Source: SZAS-103 sp038226665
GTDB taxonomy: Bacteria > Pseudomonadota > Gammaproteobacteria > Xanthomonadales > Xanthomonadaceae
Direction of reading: 5' to 3'
DNA: 55,995 nucleotides
NCBI GenBank assembly: GCA_038226665.1
Contig: JBBRQI010000018.1
Span: forward strand, 1 to 55,995
Positions 1 through 7,994 of this stretch are shown in pieces; within the stretch, counting starts at the first letter, position 1, and each line of letters starts with the position of its first letter. Both the position numbers and the translations under genes were made by a program. Below the pieces are notes generated by a model. It saw nothing but the letters and a program-made list of their open reading frames with translations, was not told where the DNA came from and ran no database searches.

Positions 1-1
1 G

Positions 2-463
2 ACCGGACACGCGATCCGCGACCTCACCTCGGGCTTTCGCGCGGTGCGCGCCGACAAGTTCCGCGAATTTCTGCACCTGCTGCCGAACGGATTTTCCTAT
101 CCGACCACGATCACGATGGCGTTCTTCCGCAGCGCCTATCCGGTCGCCTACGTGCCCGTGCAGGTCAAGCAACGCATCGGCAAGAGCCATATCCAGCCGG
201 TGCGAGACGGCGTGCGCTTCCTGCTGATCATCTTCAAGATCGCGACCCTGTTTTCGCCTGTCAAGTTGTTCGCGCCGATCGGAGTGGCATTCTTCCTGAC
301 CGGATTGGGCTACTACGCCTACACCTTCCTGACCTCGCACCACTTCACCAACATGAGCATGCTGCTGTTCAGCGCCTCGGTAATCGTGTTCCTGATCGGA
401 CTCATTTCCGAGCAGATTTGCGTATTGACCTACCAACGCGGTTCGAACGCGCGCGGGCCATGA
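2..463 (+). CDS. Glycosyltransferase family 2, C-terminal part (partial)
   Basis: The gene is cut by the left edge; frame 2 is open from base 2 and gives 153 residues to the stop. The visible part carries the DLTSGFRA motif typical of polyprenyl-phosphate glycosyltransferases (DPM1/GtrB type). Two hydrophobic segments follow (about residues 83-105 and 118-140 of the fragment), as in membrane-anchored members that load a sugar on undecaprenyl phosphate. An internal GTG at 44 is not the true start because homology continues upstream of it. The next gene starts 7 bases downstream, so it probably belongs to the same surface-polysaccharide operon. Donor sugar unknown. Confidence 0.85.
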   Translation, partial: TGHAIRDLTSGFRAVRADKFREFLHLLPNGFSYPTTITMAFFRSAYPVAYVPVQVKQRIGKSHIQPVRDGVRFLLIIFKIATLFSPVKLFAPIGVAFFLTGLGYYAYTFLTSHHFTNMSMLLFSASVIVFLIGLISEQICVLTYQRGSNARGP

Positions 464-470
464 GCTGTCC

Positions 471-1331
471 ATGACGACACGGCCATTGGTGAGCATAGGA
501 ATGCCCATCTACAACGAGGAGCGTTTCCTGGACGCCAGCCTCGTTTCGCTACGGAACCAGGACTACCCGAACCTCGAGATCGTGGTCTCGGACAACGCAT
601 CGACCGACCGCACCTTGCAAATCTGCCAACGCCACGCGGCCGAGGATGCGCGGATCCGCATCGCGCGCGCGCCTGAAAACCGCGGGGTGAACGCCAACTT
701 TGCGCGTGCGTTGGAAATGGCGCAGGGCGAATATTTCATGTGGGCCGCAGGGCACGACCTTTGGACGCCCAACTTCGTGTCCGAATGCGTCGCGCGGCTG
801 CAGGCCAGCGACGGTGCCTGCATCGCATTCGGTGGCTCGCAGTGGATCGGCGCGGAAAACGAACCGCTGCCGCGCGTATCGGGCTGGACCGACACCCGTG
901 GGCTGACTCCGATCGCACGCCTGTTCACGATTTTCTGGGGCAACATGCATCCGGTCGTGGGACTGATCAGGATCGCGCAGTTGCGGGCCTGCCTGCCGCT
1001 GGTCAACGTGACCGGCGGCGACCTCGTGCTGCTCGTCGATCTCGCGCTTCGGGGCGACTTCCTGCATGCGGAACAGGCGACTTGGTTCCGGCGTGAGTTC
1101 CGTGTTGAACTGAGCTACGAGGAGAAGCTGAAACGCTACGCATCGGCGACCGTGGGCATCGGCAAGACGCGCTTCCAGAGGATGTTTCCACTGCTGCACC
1201 TGCCGGCCGCGTTGATGCGCGTGGTCTGGCGGTCGCAACTTTCGCGCATTGACAAGATCGCGGCGCAGGTCGTGCTGATGGCGTCGTTTCCGCTGCGCCG
1301 CCGGGATGGGCGGCGTGCGCGGATGGGATGA
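471..1331 (+). CDS. Glycosyltransferase family 2
   Basis: 286 residues. The N-terminus has the GT-A start VSIGMPIYNEE followed by EIVVSDNASTD, the nucleotide-sugar binding region of GT2 enzymes. No transmembrane segment is obvious, so it is probably a cytoplasmic or peripheral glycosyltransferase adding a sugar to a lipid-linked O-antigen or exopolysaccharide intermediate. The ATG at 471 follows the previous stop by 7 bases, which points to co-transcription. The 3' end may overlap the next gene if that gene uses its upstream ATG. Donor and acceptor cannot be read from the sequence. Confidence 0.88.
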   Translation: MTTRPLVSIGMPIYNEERFLDASLVSLRNQDYPNLEIVVSDNASTDRTLQICQRHAAEDARIRIARAPENRGVNANFARALEMAQGEYFMWAAGHDLWTPNFVSECVARLQASDGACIAFGGSQWIGAENEPLPRVSGWTDTRGLTPIARLFTIFWGNMHPVVGLIRIAQLRACLPLVNVTGGDLVLLVDLALRGDFLHAEQATWFRREFRVELSYEEKLKRYASATVGIGKTRFQRMFPLLHLPAALMRVVWRSQLSRIDKIAAQVVLMASFPLRRRDGRRARMG

Positions 1332-1359
1332 GTCCTTGAACCTCGCCACCGCCGGCAAC

Positions 1360-2253
1360 ATGACCAAGCGCGCAATGGCTTTGTTGCGCTGGCTGTTCAC
1401 GCCGGCGGCACTGCTGTTCCTTGTCGTCGCGGGCTGGCGCGCGCGCGCCGTGTTTGCCACGGTGCTTGGGCAAGCCGATACGACGCTGTTGGTGGTCACG
1501 ATCACGCTTTGGGCATCGATGCACCTGCTGTCCCCGGTATTCAGCTGGGTCGTACTGCGGGAGATCGGCGCGGGCGTCGGCTATAGGACCCTGTTGGCCA
1601 TCCATGTCGGTCGGTTGCCGGCCCGCTATCTGCCCGGCGGCGTCTGGCACACCGTTTCGCGGGTGATGGACCTGCATCGACTCGGGGTGACCCGATCGCA
1701 GCTGTCGGTCATGTTATTGCTGGAGAACATGGTGCCGGTGTCGGTCGCGTCTGTCCTCGGCGGCCTGTGCCTGTGCATAGCAGGCAAGACTAGCTGGCTG
1801 GCGCTCGCAGCGTTGTGCGCAGGTCCGTTGCTGTTCGCATGCATCCCCTTGGTAATGCGCCACCGGGCGTTGCTGGCGCCGCGCAAACTCGCCGCGGGCG
1901 GCTACCTGAAACTCGCCGCCGTGACCGCGGTATTCTGGATCGCTGCGGCCACAGCTTTCTTCACGTACTGGTCGGCGTTTCCTTACGCGCGCATGAGCGT
2001 GCCTGCATTGCAGATCTATGGTGTGTACCTGATAGCCTGGGTCGCTGGCTTCGTGAGCGTCTTCGCGCCACAGGGCATCGGGGTGTTCGAATCAGTGGCC
2101 GGCGTATTCCTGCAAGGCGCATTGACGTTCGCCGGCGCGGCGGTATTGGCCGCCGGTTTCCGAGTCGCCATCCTCGCTGCCGACATCCTCGCTTACAGCG
2201 CGCTGCTTGCGGTGAAATCCGTTCGTGGGCGATTGCGCGGGCGCGATCCTTGA
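1360..2253 (+). CDS. Lysylphosphatidylglycerol synthase/flippase-like membrane protein (UPF0104/AglD type)
   Basis: 297 residues from the ATG at 1360. An in-frame ATG at 1306 would add 18 residues and overlap the previous gene. The protein is highly hydrophobic, with about seven to eight membrane segments, and contains RLPARYLPGGVWH. This is a hallmark of the LPG synthase transmembrane/AglD-like family found in polysaccharide loci. Members act in or near lipid-linked sugar transfer or as flippase-like proteins; the exact role is unknown. It ends 133 bases before rfbF, the only sizeable gap in this cluster, so a promoter for the CDP-sugar genes may lie at 2254-2386. Confidence 0.75.
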   Translation: MTKRAMALLRWLFTPAALLFLVVAGWRARAVFATVLGQADTTLLVVTITLWASMHLLSPVFSWVVLREIGAGVGYRTLLAIHVGRLPARYLPGGVWHTVSRVMDLHRLGVTRSQLSVMLLLENMVPVSVASVLGGLCLCIAGKTSWLALAALCAGPLLFACIPLVMRHRALLAPRKLAAGGYLKLAAVTAVFWIAAATAFFTYWSAFPYARMSVPALQIYGVYLIAWVAGFVSVFAPQGIGVFESVAGVFLQGALTFAGAAVLAAGFRVAILAADILAYSALLAVKSVRGRLRGRDP

Positions 2254-2386
2254 CACGTTCTTTCAGGCTCGGCTCTAATCGACGGACAACTGGCTGGCGA
2301 GCATCCGCCGTGGTGCCCGTCGATGCAATGCACGGGCCTGTCGCCGGCCAGAGTCCAATGCGGCCACTCACCAGGGACATGCGGGC

Positions 2387-3157
2387 ATGAAGGCAGTGAT
2401 CCTTGCGGGTGGACTGGGGACCCGCATCAGCGAGGAAACAGCGCTGCGGCCCAAGCCGATGATCGAGATCGGCGGCAAGCCCGTGTTGTGGCACATCCTC
2501 AAGACCTACTCGCACCACGGCATCAACGAATTCATCATTTGCCTCGGATATAAGGGCTACATGGTGAAGGAGTATTTCGCCAACTACTTCCTGCATACGT
2601 CCGACGTGACCTTCGACCTCTCCCGCAACGAATTGCAGGTGCATCATCGCCATGCGGAACCATGGCGCGTGACCTTGGTCGATACCGGCGACCACACCCA
2701 GACGGGCGGACGCCTGAAACGCGTCGGCGAGTTTCTCGGCGACGGCACGTTCTGCTTCACCTACGGCGACGGACTGTCGAACATCGATATCCGTACCCAG
2801 CTGGCATTCCATCGCGAGCGCGGCACCCTGGCCACCGTGTGCGCGGTGCAGCCGCCTGGCCGGTTCGGTGCGCTCGACATCGAAGGAACCCGGATCACCC
2901 GTTTCACAGAAAAGCCGCAGGGCGATGGCAGCTGGATCAACGGCGGTTTCTTCGTGCTGGAGCCGGGCGTGCTGAAGTATATCGATGGCGACGACAGCAT
3001 CTGGGAACGCGAGCCGCTGGAAGGGCTTGCGCGCGATGGCCAACTGTCCGCCTTCACCCACGGCGGTTTCTGGCAGCCGATGGATACCCTGCGCGACAAG
3101 ACCAGGCTGGAAGAGATGTGGCACAGCGGGAGCGCGCCGTGGAAGGTCTGGGACTGA
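2387..3157 (+). CDS. rfbF: Glucose-1-phosphate cytidylyltransferase
   Basis: 256 residues, the usual length. It makes CDP-glucose from CTP and glucose 1-phosphate, the first step to CDP-linked 6-deoxy and dideoxy sugars. The N-terminal nucleotide-binding motif AGGLGTR is followed by SEET and KPMIEIGGKP, and the FTYGDGLSN and GFFVLEPGV motifs are present. This combination separates it from dTDP-glucose synthases. The ATG at 2387 starts the conserved MKAVILAGG. Its 3' end overlaps rfbG by 19 bases, so the two steps are translationally linked. It heads a run of ten overlapping genes. Confidence 0.95.
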   Translation: MKAVILAGGLGTRISEETALRPKPMIEIGGKPVLWHILKTYSHHGINEFIICLGYKGYMVKEYFANYFLHTSDVTFDLSRNELQVHHRHAEPWRVTLVDTGDHTQTGGRLKRVGEFLGDGTFCFTYGDGLSNIDIRTQLAFHRERGTLATVCAVQPPGRFGALDIEGTRITRFTEKPQGDGSWINGGFFVLEPGVLKYIDGDDSIWEREPLEGLARDGQLSAFTHGGFWQPMDTLRDKTRLEEMWHSGSAPWKVWD

Positions 3158-4245
3158 CCCGACTGTTCGCGGGCACGTATACGGGCCGCCGCGTATTGGT
3201 CACCGGGCACACCGGTTTCAAGGGTTCCTGGCTGGTCATGTGGCTGCGTGCGATGGGTGCGCAGGTCTCGGGGCTAGCGCTCGATCCCGACACGAGCCCC
3301 GCGCATTGGAACCTGCTCGGCTTGGATAACGTAGCCGACCATCGGGTGGACTTGCGCAATCGTGCCGCCGTCAGCGACGTGCTGGAGCGATCCCGGCCCG
3401 AAATCATTTTTCACCTCGCCGCGCAGCCGCTAGTGACGGCGAGCTATCGCCAGCCGGTCGAGACCTTCGACACCAACGTAATGGGCTTGGTCAACCTGTT
3501 CGAAGCCGTCCGCACCTGCCCTTCGGTGCGCGTTTTGGTCAACGCGACGACCGACAAAGTCTATGCCGAGCACGGCAGCCACTCCGGCTATCGGGAAACC
3601 GATCCGCTGGGTGGACACGACCCGTACAGCAATTCCAAGGCTTGCGCCGAGCTGGTGTCAGATTGCTACCGCAAGAGTTTCTTCAAAAGCGACGACGGCC
3701 GAGGCGTCGCAGTCCGTGTGGCCACCGCGCGCGCCGGCAACGTGATCGGTGGCGGCGATTGGGCGCAGGATCGGCTCGTGCCTGATCTCGTCCGGGCAGG
3801 CGTCGCGGGAGAGCCACTGAAGATTCGTAGTCCCGCCGCGACGCGTCCATGGCAGCATGTATTGGAGCCGCTTTCGGGATATCTCCAGCTCGGACGCATG
3901 CTGATCGAGAGCGATGATTTCGCGCAGGCCTGGAATTTCGGGCCCGGCGCCGATGGCGAACTCACGGTCAGCGAGATTGCCTCGCGTCTTGGCAGAGGAT
4001 GGCCCGCGCTGCACCTCGAACACGATGGCCGATCGCATCCGCACGAAGCGGCCATCCTGCGACTGGATTGCGACAAGGCGAAACGGCGACTTGCGTGGCA
4101 CCCAACATGGGATATCGACACCGCGCTTGCGCGAACCGGCGCTTGGTATCGCGCGTTCCACGAATGCGGCAAGGTCCTGAGCGCGGACGACCTCATGGCC
4201 TATGTCGATGCGGCCCGACGCGCAGGCCTCGCGTGGACCGCATGA
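3139..4245 (+). CDS. rfbG: CDP-glucose 4,6-dehydratase
   Basis: 368 residues from a GTG at 3139. The frame is open much further upstream, but that part is antisense-like and overlaps rfbF; the GTG leaves a short leader before the NAD-binding fold. It is an extended SDR enzyme converting CDP-glucose to CDP-4-keto-6-deoxyglucose. Visible motifs are VLVTGHTGFKGSW (NAD binding), NATTDKVY and the catalytic YSNSK (YxxxK), plus GNVIGGGDW. It overlaps rfbF by 19 bases and shares an ATGA overlap with the epimerase gene. No CDP-4-keto-6-deoxyglucose 3-dehydrase (RfbH) follows, so the product is probably not a 3,6-dideoxyhexose. Confidence 0.94.
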   Translation: MEGLGLTRLFAGTYTGRRVLVTGHTGFKGSWLVMWLRAMGAQVSGLALDPDTSPAHWNLLGLDNVADHRVDLRNRAAVSDVLERSRPEIIFHLAAQPLVTASYRQPVETFDTNVMGLVNLFEAVRTCPSVRVLVNATTDKVYAEHGSHSGYRETDPLGGHDPYSNSKACAELVSDCYRKSFFKSDDGRGVAVRVATARAGNVIGGGDWAQDRLVPDLVRAGVAGEPLKIRSPAATRPWQHVLEPLSGYLQLGRMLIESDDFAQAWNFGPGADGELTVSEIASRLGRGWPALHLEHDGRSHPHEAAILRLDCDKAKRRLAWHPTWDIDTALARTGAWYRAFHECGKVLSADDLMAYVDAARRAGLAWTA

Positions 4246-4793
4246 AGATCGATCCGACTCCGCTGCGCGGGCTCTACGAAATCCGCACCACGGACACAGC
4301 CGACGCGCGCGGCCGCTTCACGCGCCTGTTCTGCGAAACCGAACTTTCGTCGGTTCGCCCCGGTCTGCATTTCACCCAGATCAATCTTTCGGAAACGAAG
4401 GGACGCGGCGCGGTGCGCGGTTTGCACTATCAGGTGCCGCCTGCAGCAGAGGCCAAGTTCATTCGATGCCTGCGTGGACGTGTGTTCGATGTCGCGGTTG
4501 ATCTTCGCGGAGGTTCGCCCACGTTCCTGCAGTGGCATGCGATCGAGCTTGTAGAGCACGACAATCGCGCGTTTTTCATTCCTGAAGGATGCGCACATGG
4601 ATTCCAGGCGCTGACCGACGAAGTCCAGTTGCTCTACATGCATACGGCGCCATGGACGCCCGCTTGCGAGAAGGGCGTGCTCCACGATGACCCGAGGCTA
4701 GCGATCGAGTGGCCGCTGGCGGCGAGCATCCTCTCGAACAGGGATCGCGGATATGCTCCGATCAGCGACGATTTCGCCGGGGTGCGCCTGTGA
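4242..4793 (+). CDS. dTDP-4-dehydrorhamnose 3,5-epimerase family protein (probably acts on a CDP-4-keto sugar)
   Basis: 183 residues from the ATG at 4242, in a 4-base ATGA overlap with rfbG. It is a cupin-type epimerase of the RfbC family. The catalytic His lies in RGLHYQ, and IPEGCAHGFQAL is the conserved strand-turn motif. RfbC normally epimerises dTDP-4-keto-6-deoxyglucose. Because the neighbours make the CDP-linked form and no rmlA/rmlB is visible, this enzyme probably acts on the CDP sugar as a 3-, 5- or 3,5-epimerase. That substrate is inferred from context only. It overlaps the next gene by 4 bases (GTGA). Confidence 0.88.
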   Translation: MKIDPTPLRGLYEIRTTDTADARGRFTRLFCETELSSVRPGLHFTQINLSETKGRGAVRGLHYQVPPAAEAKFIRCLRGRVFDVAVDLRGGSPTFLQWHAIELVEHDNRAFFIPEGCAHGFQALTDEVQLLYMHTAPWTPACEKGVLHDDPRLAIEWPLAASILSNRDRGYAPISDDFAGVRL

Positions 4794-6013
4794 AATGCCG
4801 CTTCTGCAAGACGGACCTTGTCGATGTATTTCTCGACCTGGGCAGCGCACCGCCGTCCAATGCCTTCCTCACCGCCGCCGACTTGGGCGCACCGGAATCC
4901 TATTTCCCGTTGCGGTTGTTCACGTGTTCCGAGTGCTTGCTGGTGCAGGTGGATGAAGTGCAGAGGCACGACGCGCTGTTTTCCAGCGACTACGTGTATT
5001 TCTCGTCGTATTCGCGCACCTGGCTGGCACATGCCGAGAAATATGTCGAACTCGCCGTTGAACGCCTCGGCCTCGATCAGCGCAGCCTGGTCATGGAAGT
5101 CGCATCGAACGACGGCTACTTGCTGCAGTACCTCAAGGCCCGTGATATTCCCTGCGTCGGCGTGGAACCCACGGCCAGCACCGCGGCCGCCGCGCGCGAA
5201 CGCGGCATCGAAAGCCTCGAGGTTTTTTTCGGCGAGGACTTCGCGCGCGGGTTCGTCGCCAGCCGTCGTCCGGTCGATCTGGTGATCGGCAACAACGTGC
5301 TGGCGCATGTTCCGGACATCAACGACTTCGTTGCCGGGCTGGCCGTTGTGCTGGCACCCGATGGCGTCGTCACCGTCGAGTTCCCGCATCTGCTGCAACT
5401 GGTTGCGCAGGGGCAATTCGATACGGTGTACCACGAGCATTTCTCGTACTTCTCGCTGCATACCGTGCAGAAGATTTTCGCCGCGCATGGCCTGCGCATC
5501 TGGGACGTGGAAGAGCTGTCGACGCATGGCGGTTCGTTACGTTTGTGGGCATGCCGCAACGACACCGCACATCAACAGACGACAGCAGTAGCCGCATTGC
5601 TGGCGAAGGAGTCCGCCACCGGCATGCGCGGCATGGACTACTATCGTGGCTTCCAGGCGGTGGCCGACGGGATCAAGAATGGATTCCTGGCCTTCCTGCT
5701 CGACTGCAAGCGCACTGAAAAGCAGGTCGTTGGTTACGGTGCGGCCGCGAAGGGCAATACCTTGCTCAACTACGCAGGCGTCAAACCGGATTTGCTCGCC
5801 TATGTCGTGGATGCATCGCCGCACAAGCAGGGCCGTTACCTGCCCGGGTCGCGGATCCCGGTGGTTGCGGAAGCGCGCATCCGCGAATCCAAGCCCGACG
5901 TCGTGGTGATCCTTCCATGGAATCTTCGCCACGAAATTTCCGAACAGCTTCATTACATCCGCGAATGGGGCGGGACATTCGCGACGACGATCCCGAAGCT
6001 GGAAGTCACATGA
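4790..6013 (+). CDS. TylCIII/TcaB9-type sugar C-methyltransferase
   Basis: 407 residues from a GTG at 4790 in a GTGA overlap with the epimerase gene. Domains in order: N-terminal zinc-binding module with CRFC and CSEC pairs, SAM-binding methyltransferase domain (EVASNDGYLLQ), and C-terminal C-methyltransferase domain with GYGAAAKGNTLL. The family adds a methyl group to C3 of nucleotide-bound 4-keto-6-deoxy sugars. The catalytic-type motif YHEHFSYFS is intact. With rfbF/rfbG this suggests a CDP-linked C3-methyl-branched 6-deoxyhexose, as inferred from the family. It overlaps the aminotransferase gene by ATGA at 6010. Confidence 0.9.
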   Translation: MKCRFCKTDLVDVFLDLGSAPPSNAFLTAADLGAPESYFPLRLFTCSECLLVQVDEVQRHDALFSSDYVYFSSYSRTWLAHAEKYVELAVERLGLDQRSLVMEVASNDGYLLQYLKARDIPCVGVEPTASTAAAARERGIESLEVFFGEDFARGFVASRRPVDLVIGNNVLAHVPDINDFVAGLAVVLAPDGVVTVEFPHLLQLVAQGQFDTVYHEHFSYFSLHTVQKIFAAHGLRIWDVEELSTHGGSLRLWACRNDTAHQQTTAVAALLAKESATGMRGMDYYRGFQAVADGIKNGFLAFLLDCKRTEKQVVGYGAAAKGNTLLNYAGVKPDLLAYVVDASPHKQGRYLPGSRIPVVAEARIRESKPDVVVILPWNLRHEISEQLHYIREWGGTFATTIPKLEVT

Positions 6014-7137
6014 GCACCGAAGCGAAAAGCCGCATCTACTACACCAAGCCATCGATCACGGCGCTGGAAACCGGCTATGCGGCGGACGCGGCGGCGAACG
6101 GTTGGGGCGAGCGCTGCTACGACTACATCCACCGCTTCGAAGCGCTTTTCCGGGAACATCTCGGCGTCAGGCACGCGATCGCGACGTCGAGTTGCACGGG
6201 CGCAATGCACATCGGGCTTGCCGCGCTGGGAGTGCAGGCGGGCGACGAAGTCATTCTCGGCGACATCAACTGGATCGCCTCGGTCGCGCCGATCACCTAC
6301 CTTGGTGCGAAACCCGTGCTGGTGGACGTGCTGCGCGACAGCTGGTGCATCGATCCGGAAAAAGCCGAAGCCGCGATCACGCCGCGGACCAGGGCGATCA
6401 TCGCGGTGCACCTGTACGGCAACATGTGCGACATGGATGCGCTGCGCGCCATCGGCGCAAGGCATGGCATACCGGTCATCGAGGACGCCGCCGAAGCGCT
6501 CGGTTCCAGATGGCATGGCATCAGCGCAGGCGCGATGGGCGCGTTCTCGACGTTTTCATTCCATGGCTCCAAGACGATCACCACCGGCGAAGGCGGCATG
6601 TTCGTCACCCAGGACGACGCCCTGTACGAAAAAGCGCTGACGCTCTCCAACCATGGCCGCGCACGCGGCCAGGCCAAGCAGTTCTGGCCGGACATGCTCG
6701 GCTACAAGTACAAGATATCCAACCTGCAGGCCGCAATCGGATGCGCGCAAATGGAACGCTCCGATGAACTCATCGCGGCGAAGCGGCGCATCTTCGCGTA
6801 CTATGCCGAGCGCCTCGGCGATCTTCCGCTGCGGATGAATCCCGAACCGGCGGGCACGCTCAACGGCTACTGGATGCCGACGATTGTCGTGGATGAAGGG
6901 GTGGCTTTTGATCGCGAAGCCCTGCTTGCCGCGTTCAAGGCGGACAATATCGACGGACGCGTTTTTTTCTGGCCGCTGTCGTCGCTGCCGATGTTCTCGC
7001 CTCGCCATGATCATGTCGTCAGCCGCTACCTGTCGCCGCGCTCCCTGAACCTGCCCAGCTACCACGATATAGCCGCGCAGGACATGGATCGCGTCGTCGC
7101 TATCGTTGCCGCGCACATCGGCGGAGCCGGGCGATGA
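6010..7137 (+). CDS. DegT/DnrJ/EryC1/StrS-family sugar aminotransferase
   Basis: 375 residues from the ATG at 6010 (ATGA overlap upstream). It is a PLP enzyme transferring an amino group, usually from glutamate, to a keto carbon of a nucleotide sugar. Seen: TSSCTGAMHIGL (cofactor phosphate region), VIEDAAEALGS (PLP-stacking Asp) and SFHGSKTITTGEGGM with the Schiff-base Lys. The latter resembles GDP-perosamine synthase (PerA). In this operon a CDP-4-keto-6-deoxy sugar is the likely substrate, giving a 4-amino sugar, though the nucleotide is not proven. The GNAT gene downstream could acylate that amine. Confidence 0.9.
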   Translation: MSTEAKSRIYYTKPSITALETGYAADAAANGWGERCYDYIHRFEALFREHLGVRHAIATSSCTGAMHIGLAALGVQAGDEVILGDINWIASVAPITYLGAKPVLVDVLRDSWCIDPEKAEAAITPRTRAIIAVHLYGNMCDMDALRAIGARHGIPVIEDAAEALGSRWHGISAGAMGAFSTFSFHGSKTITTGEGGMFVTQDDALYEKALTLSNHGRARGQAKQFWPDMLGYKYKISNLQAAIGCAQMERSDELIAAKRRIFAYYAERLGDLPLRMNPEPAGTLNGYWMPTIVVDEGVAFDREALLAAFKADNIDGRVFFWPLSSLPMFSPRHDHVVSRYLSPRSLNLPSYHDIAAQDMDRVVAIVAAHIGGAGR

Positions 7138-7994
7138 GCTGGAATGGTGCCCTCTCGGACTCGCAGCTCGCGTTGTTCGAGCGCGACGGCCTGCTGGTCA
7201 TCCCTGGGTTTTACAATCTCGATGCGGACATCGTGCCGATTCAGTCCGGAATCCATGCCGTCATCGGCCAGGTCATGAAGCGTCACGGCATCGCAGACAC
7301 GCGCGCGCCGTTCGTACCGGAGCGGTTCGATGATGGTTACCAGCCGCTGCTCGCGCGCGATCGCTCGTGGGGCAGCGAAGTCTACGATGCGGTGAAACAG
7401 ATCCCGGCATTCATTCGCCTGCTTGGCAATCCGGCTCACGAAGCCTTGTTCAAGTTCCTGCGCGCAGGTGCGATTCCAGGCATCGCCGCCGGTGGTTACG
7501 GGATCCGCATCGACAACCCGAACGAGGATCGCTTCCGCGCCGCGTGGCATCAGGAATATCCGTCGCAGTTGCGCAGCCGCGATGGGCTGGTTTTTTGGAG
7601 TCCGCTGGTGCCAGTCAGCCCTGCGCTCGGACCGGTGCAATTCTGCGCGGGTTCGCATGCGGGAGGGGTGCTGCCGGTGACCGCAAGCAACAACGCGGAT
7701 TCCGCCTCGGGTGCATATGCGTTGCGCCTGAAGGATGAAGCGCAGCTCTTGGGAAAATACGAACGCATCGCCCCACTCACCTCGCCCGGGGATCTGGTCG
7801 TCGTCGATTTCCTTACCGTGCACGCGTCCGGCTTCAACAACAGCGCACGCTCGCGCTGGTCCCTGCAGTTTCGCTATTTCAACTTCGACGACCCCACCGG
7901 CCTTGCACACGGCTGGAGGGGCTCGTTCGCAGCTGGCGTGGACTTCCGGACGATCCATCCGGAACTGTGCGCCAGCGACGAGGTCGGGCGATGA
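7134..7994 (+). CDS. Phytanoyl-CoA dioxygenase (PhyH) family Fe(II)/2-oxoglutarate oxygenase
   Basis: 286 residues, ATG at 7134 in an ATGA overlap. PhyH-family oxygenases hydroxylate or otherwise oxidise small substrates using iron and 2-oxoglutarate. The iron-binding triad is readable as His-x-Glu in AWHQEY near residue 140, with the distal His in LTVHASGFNN near residue 228 and the 2-oxoglutarate Arg following in RSRWSLQFRY. Its place inside a nucleotide-sugar operon suggests it oxidises a sugar or its acyl group. Such tailoring enzymes are rare in O-antigen loci. The substrate is unknown. It overlaps the next gene by 4 bases. Confidence 0.82.
   Translation: MSWNGALSDSQLALFERDGLLVIPGFYNLDADIVPIQSGIHAVIGQVMKRHGIADTRAPFVPERFDDGYQPLLARDRSWGSEVYDAVKQIPAFIRLLGNPAHEALFKFLRAGAIPGIAAGGYGIRIDNPNEDRFRAAWHQEYPSQLRSRDGLVFWSPLVPVSPALGPVQFCAGSHAGGVLPVTASNNADSASGAYALRLKDEAQLLGKYERIAPLTSPGDLVVVDFLTVHASGFNNSARSRWSLQFRYFNFDDPTGLAHGWRGSFAAGVDFRTIHPELCASDEVGR

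Noticed and set aside
2662..3138. Upstream extension of the rfbG frame into rfbF
   Set aside because: The extension is Arg-rich shadow sequence of rfbF; the GTG at 3139 gives the normal dehydratase length.
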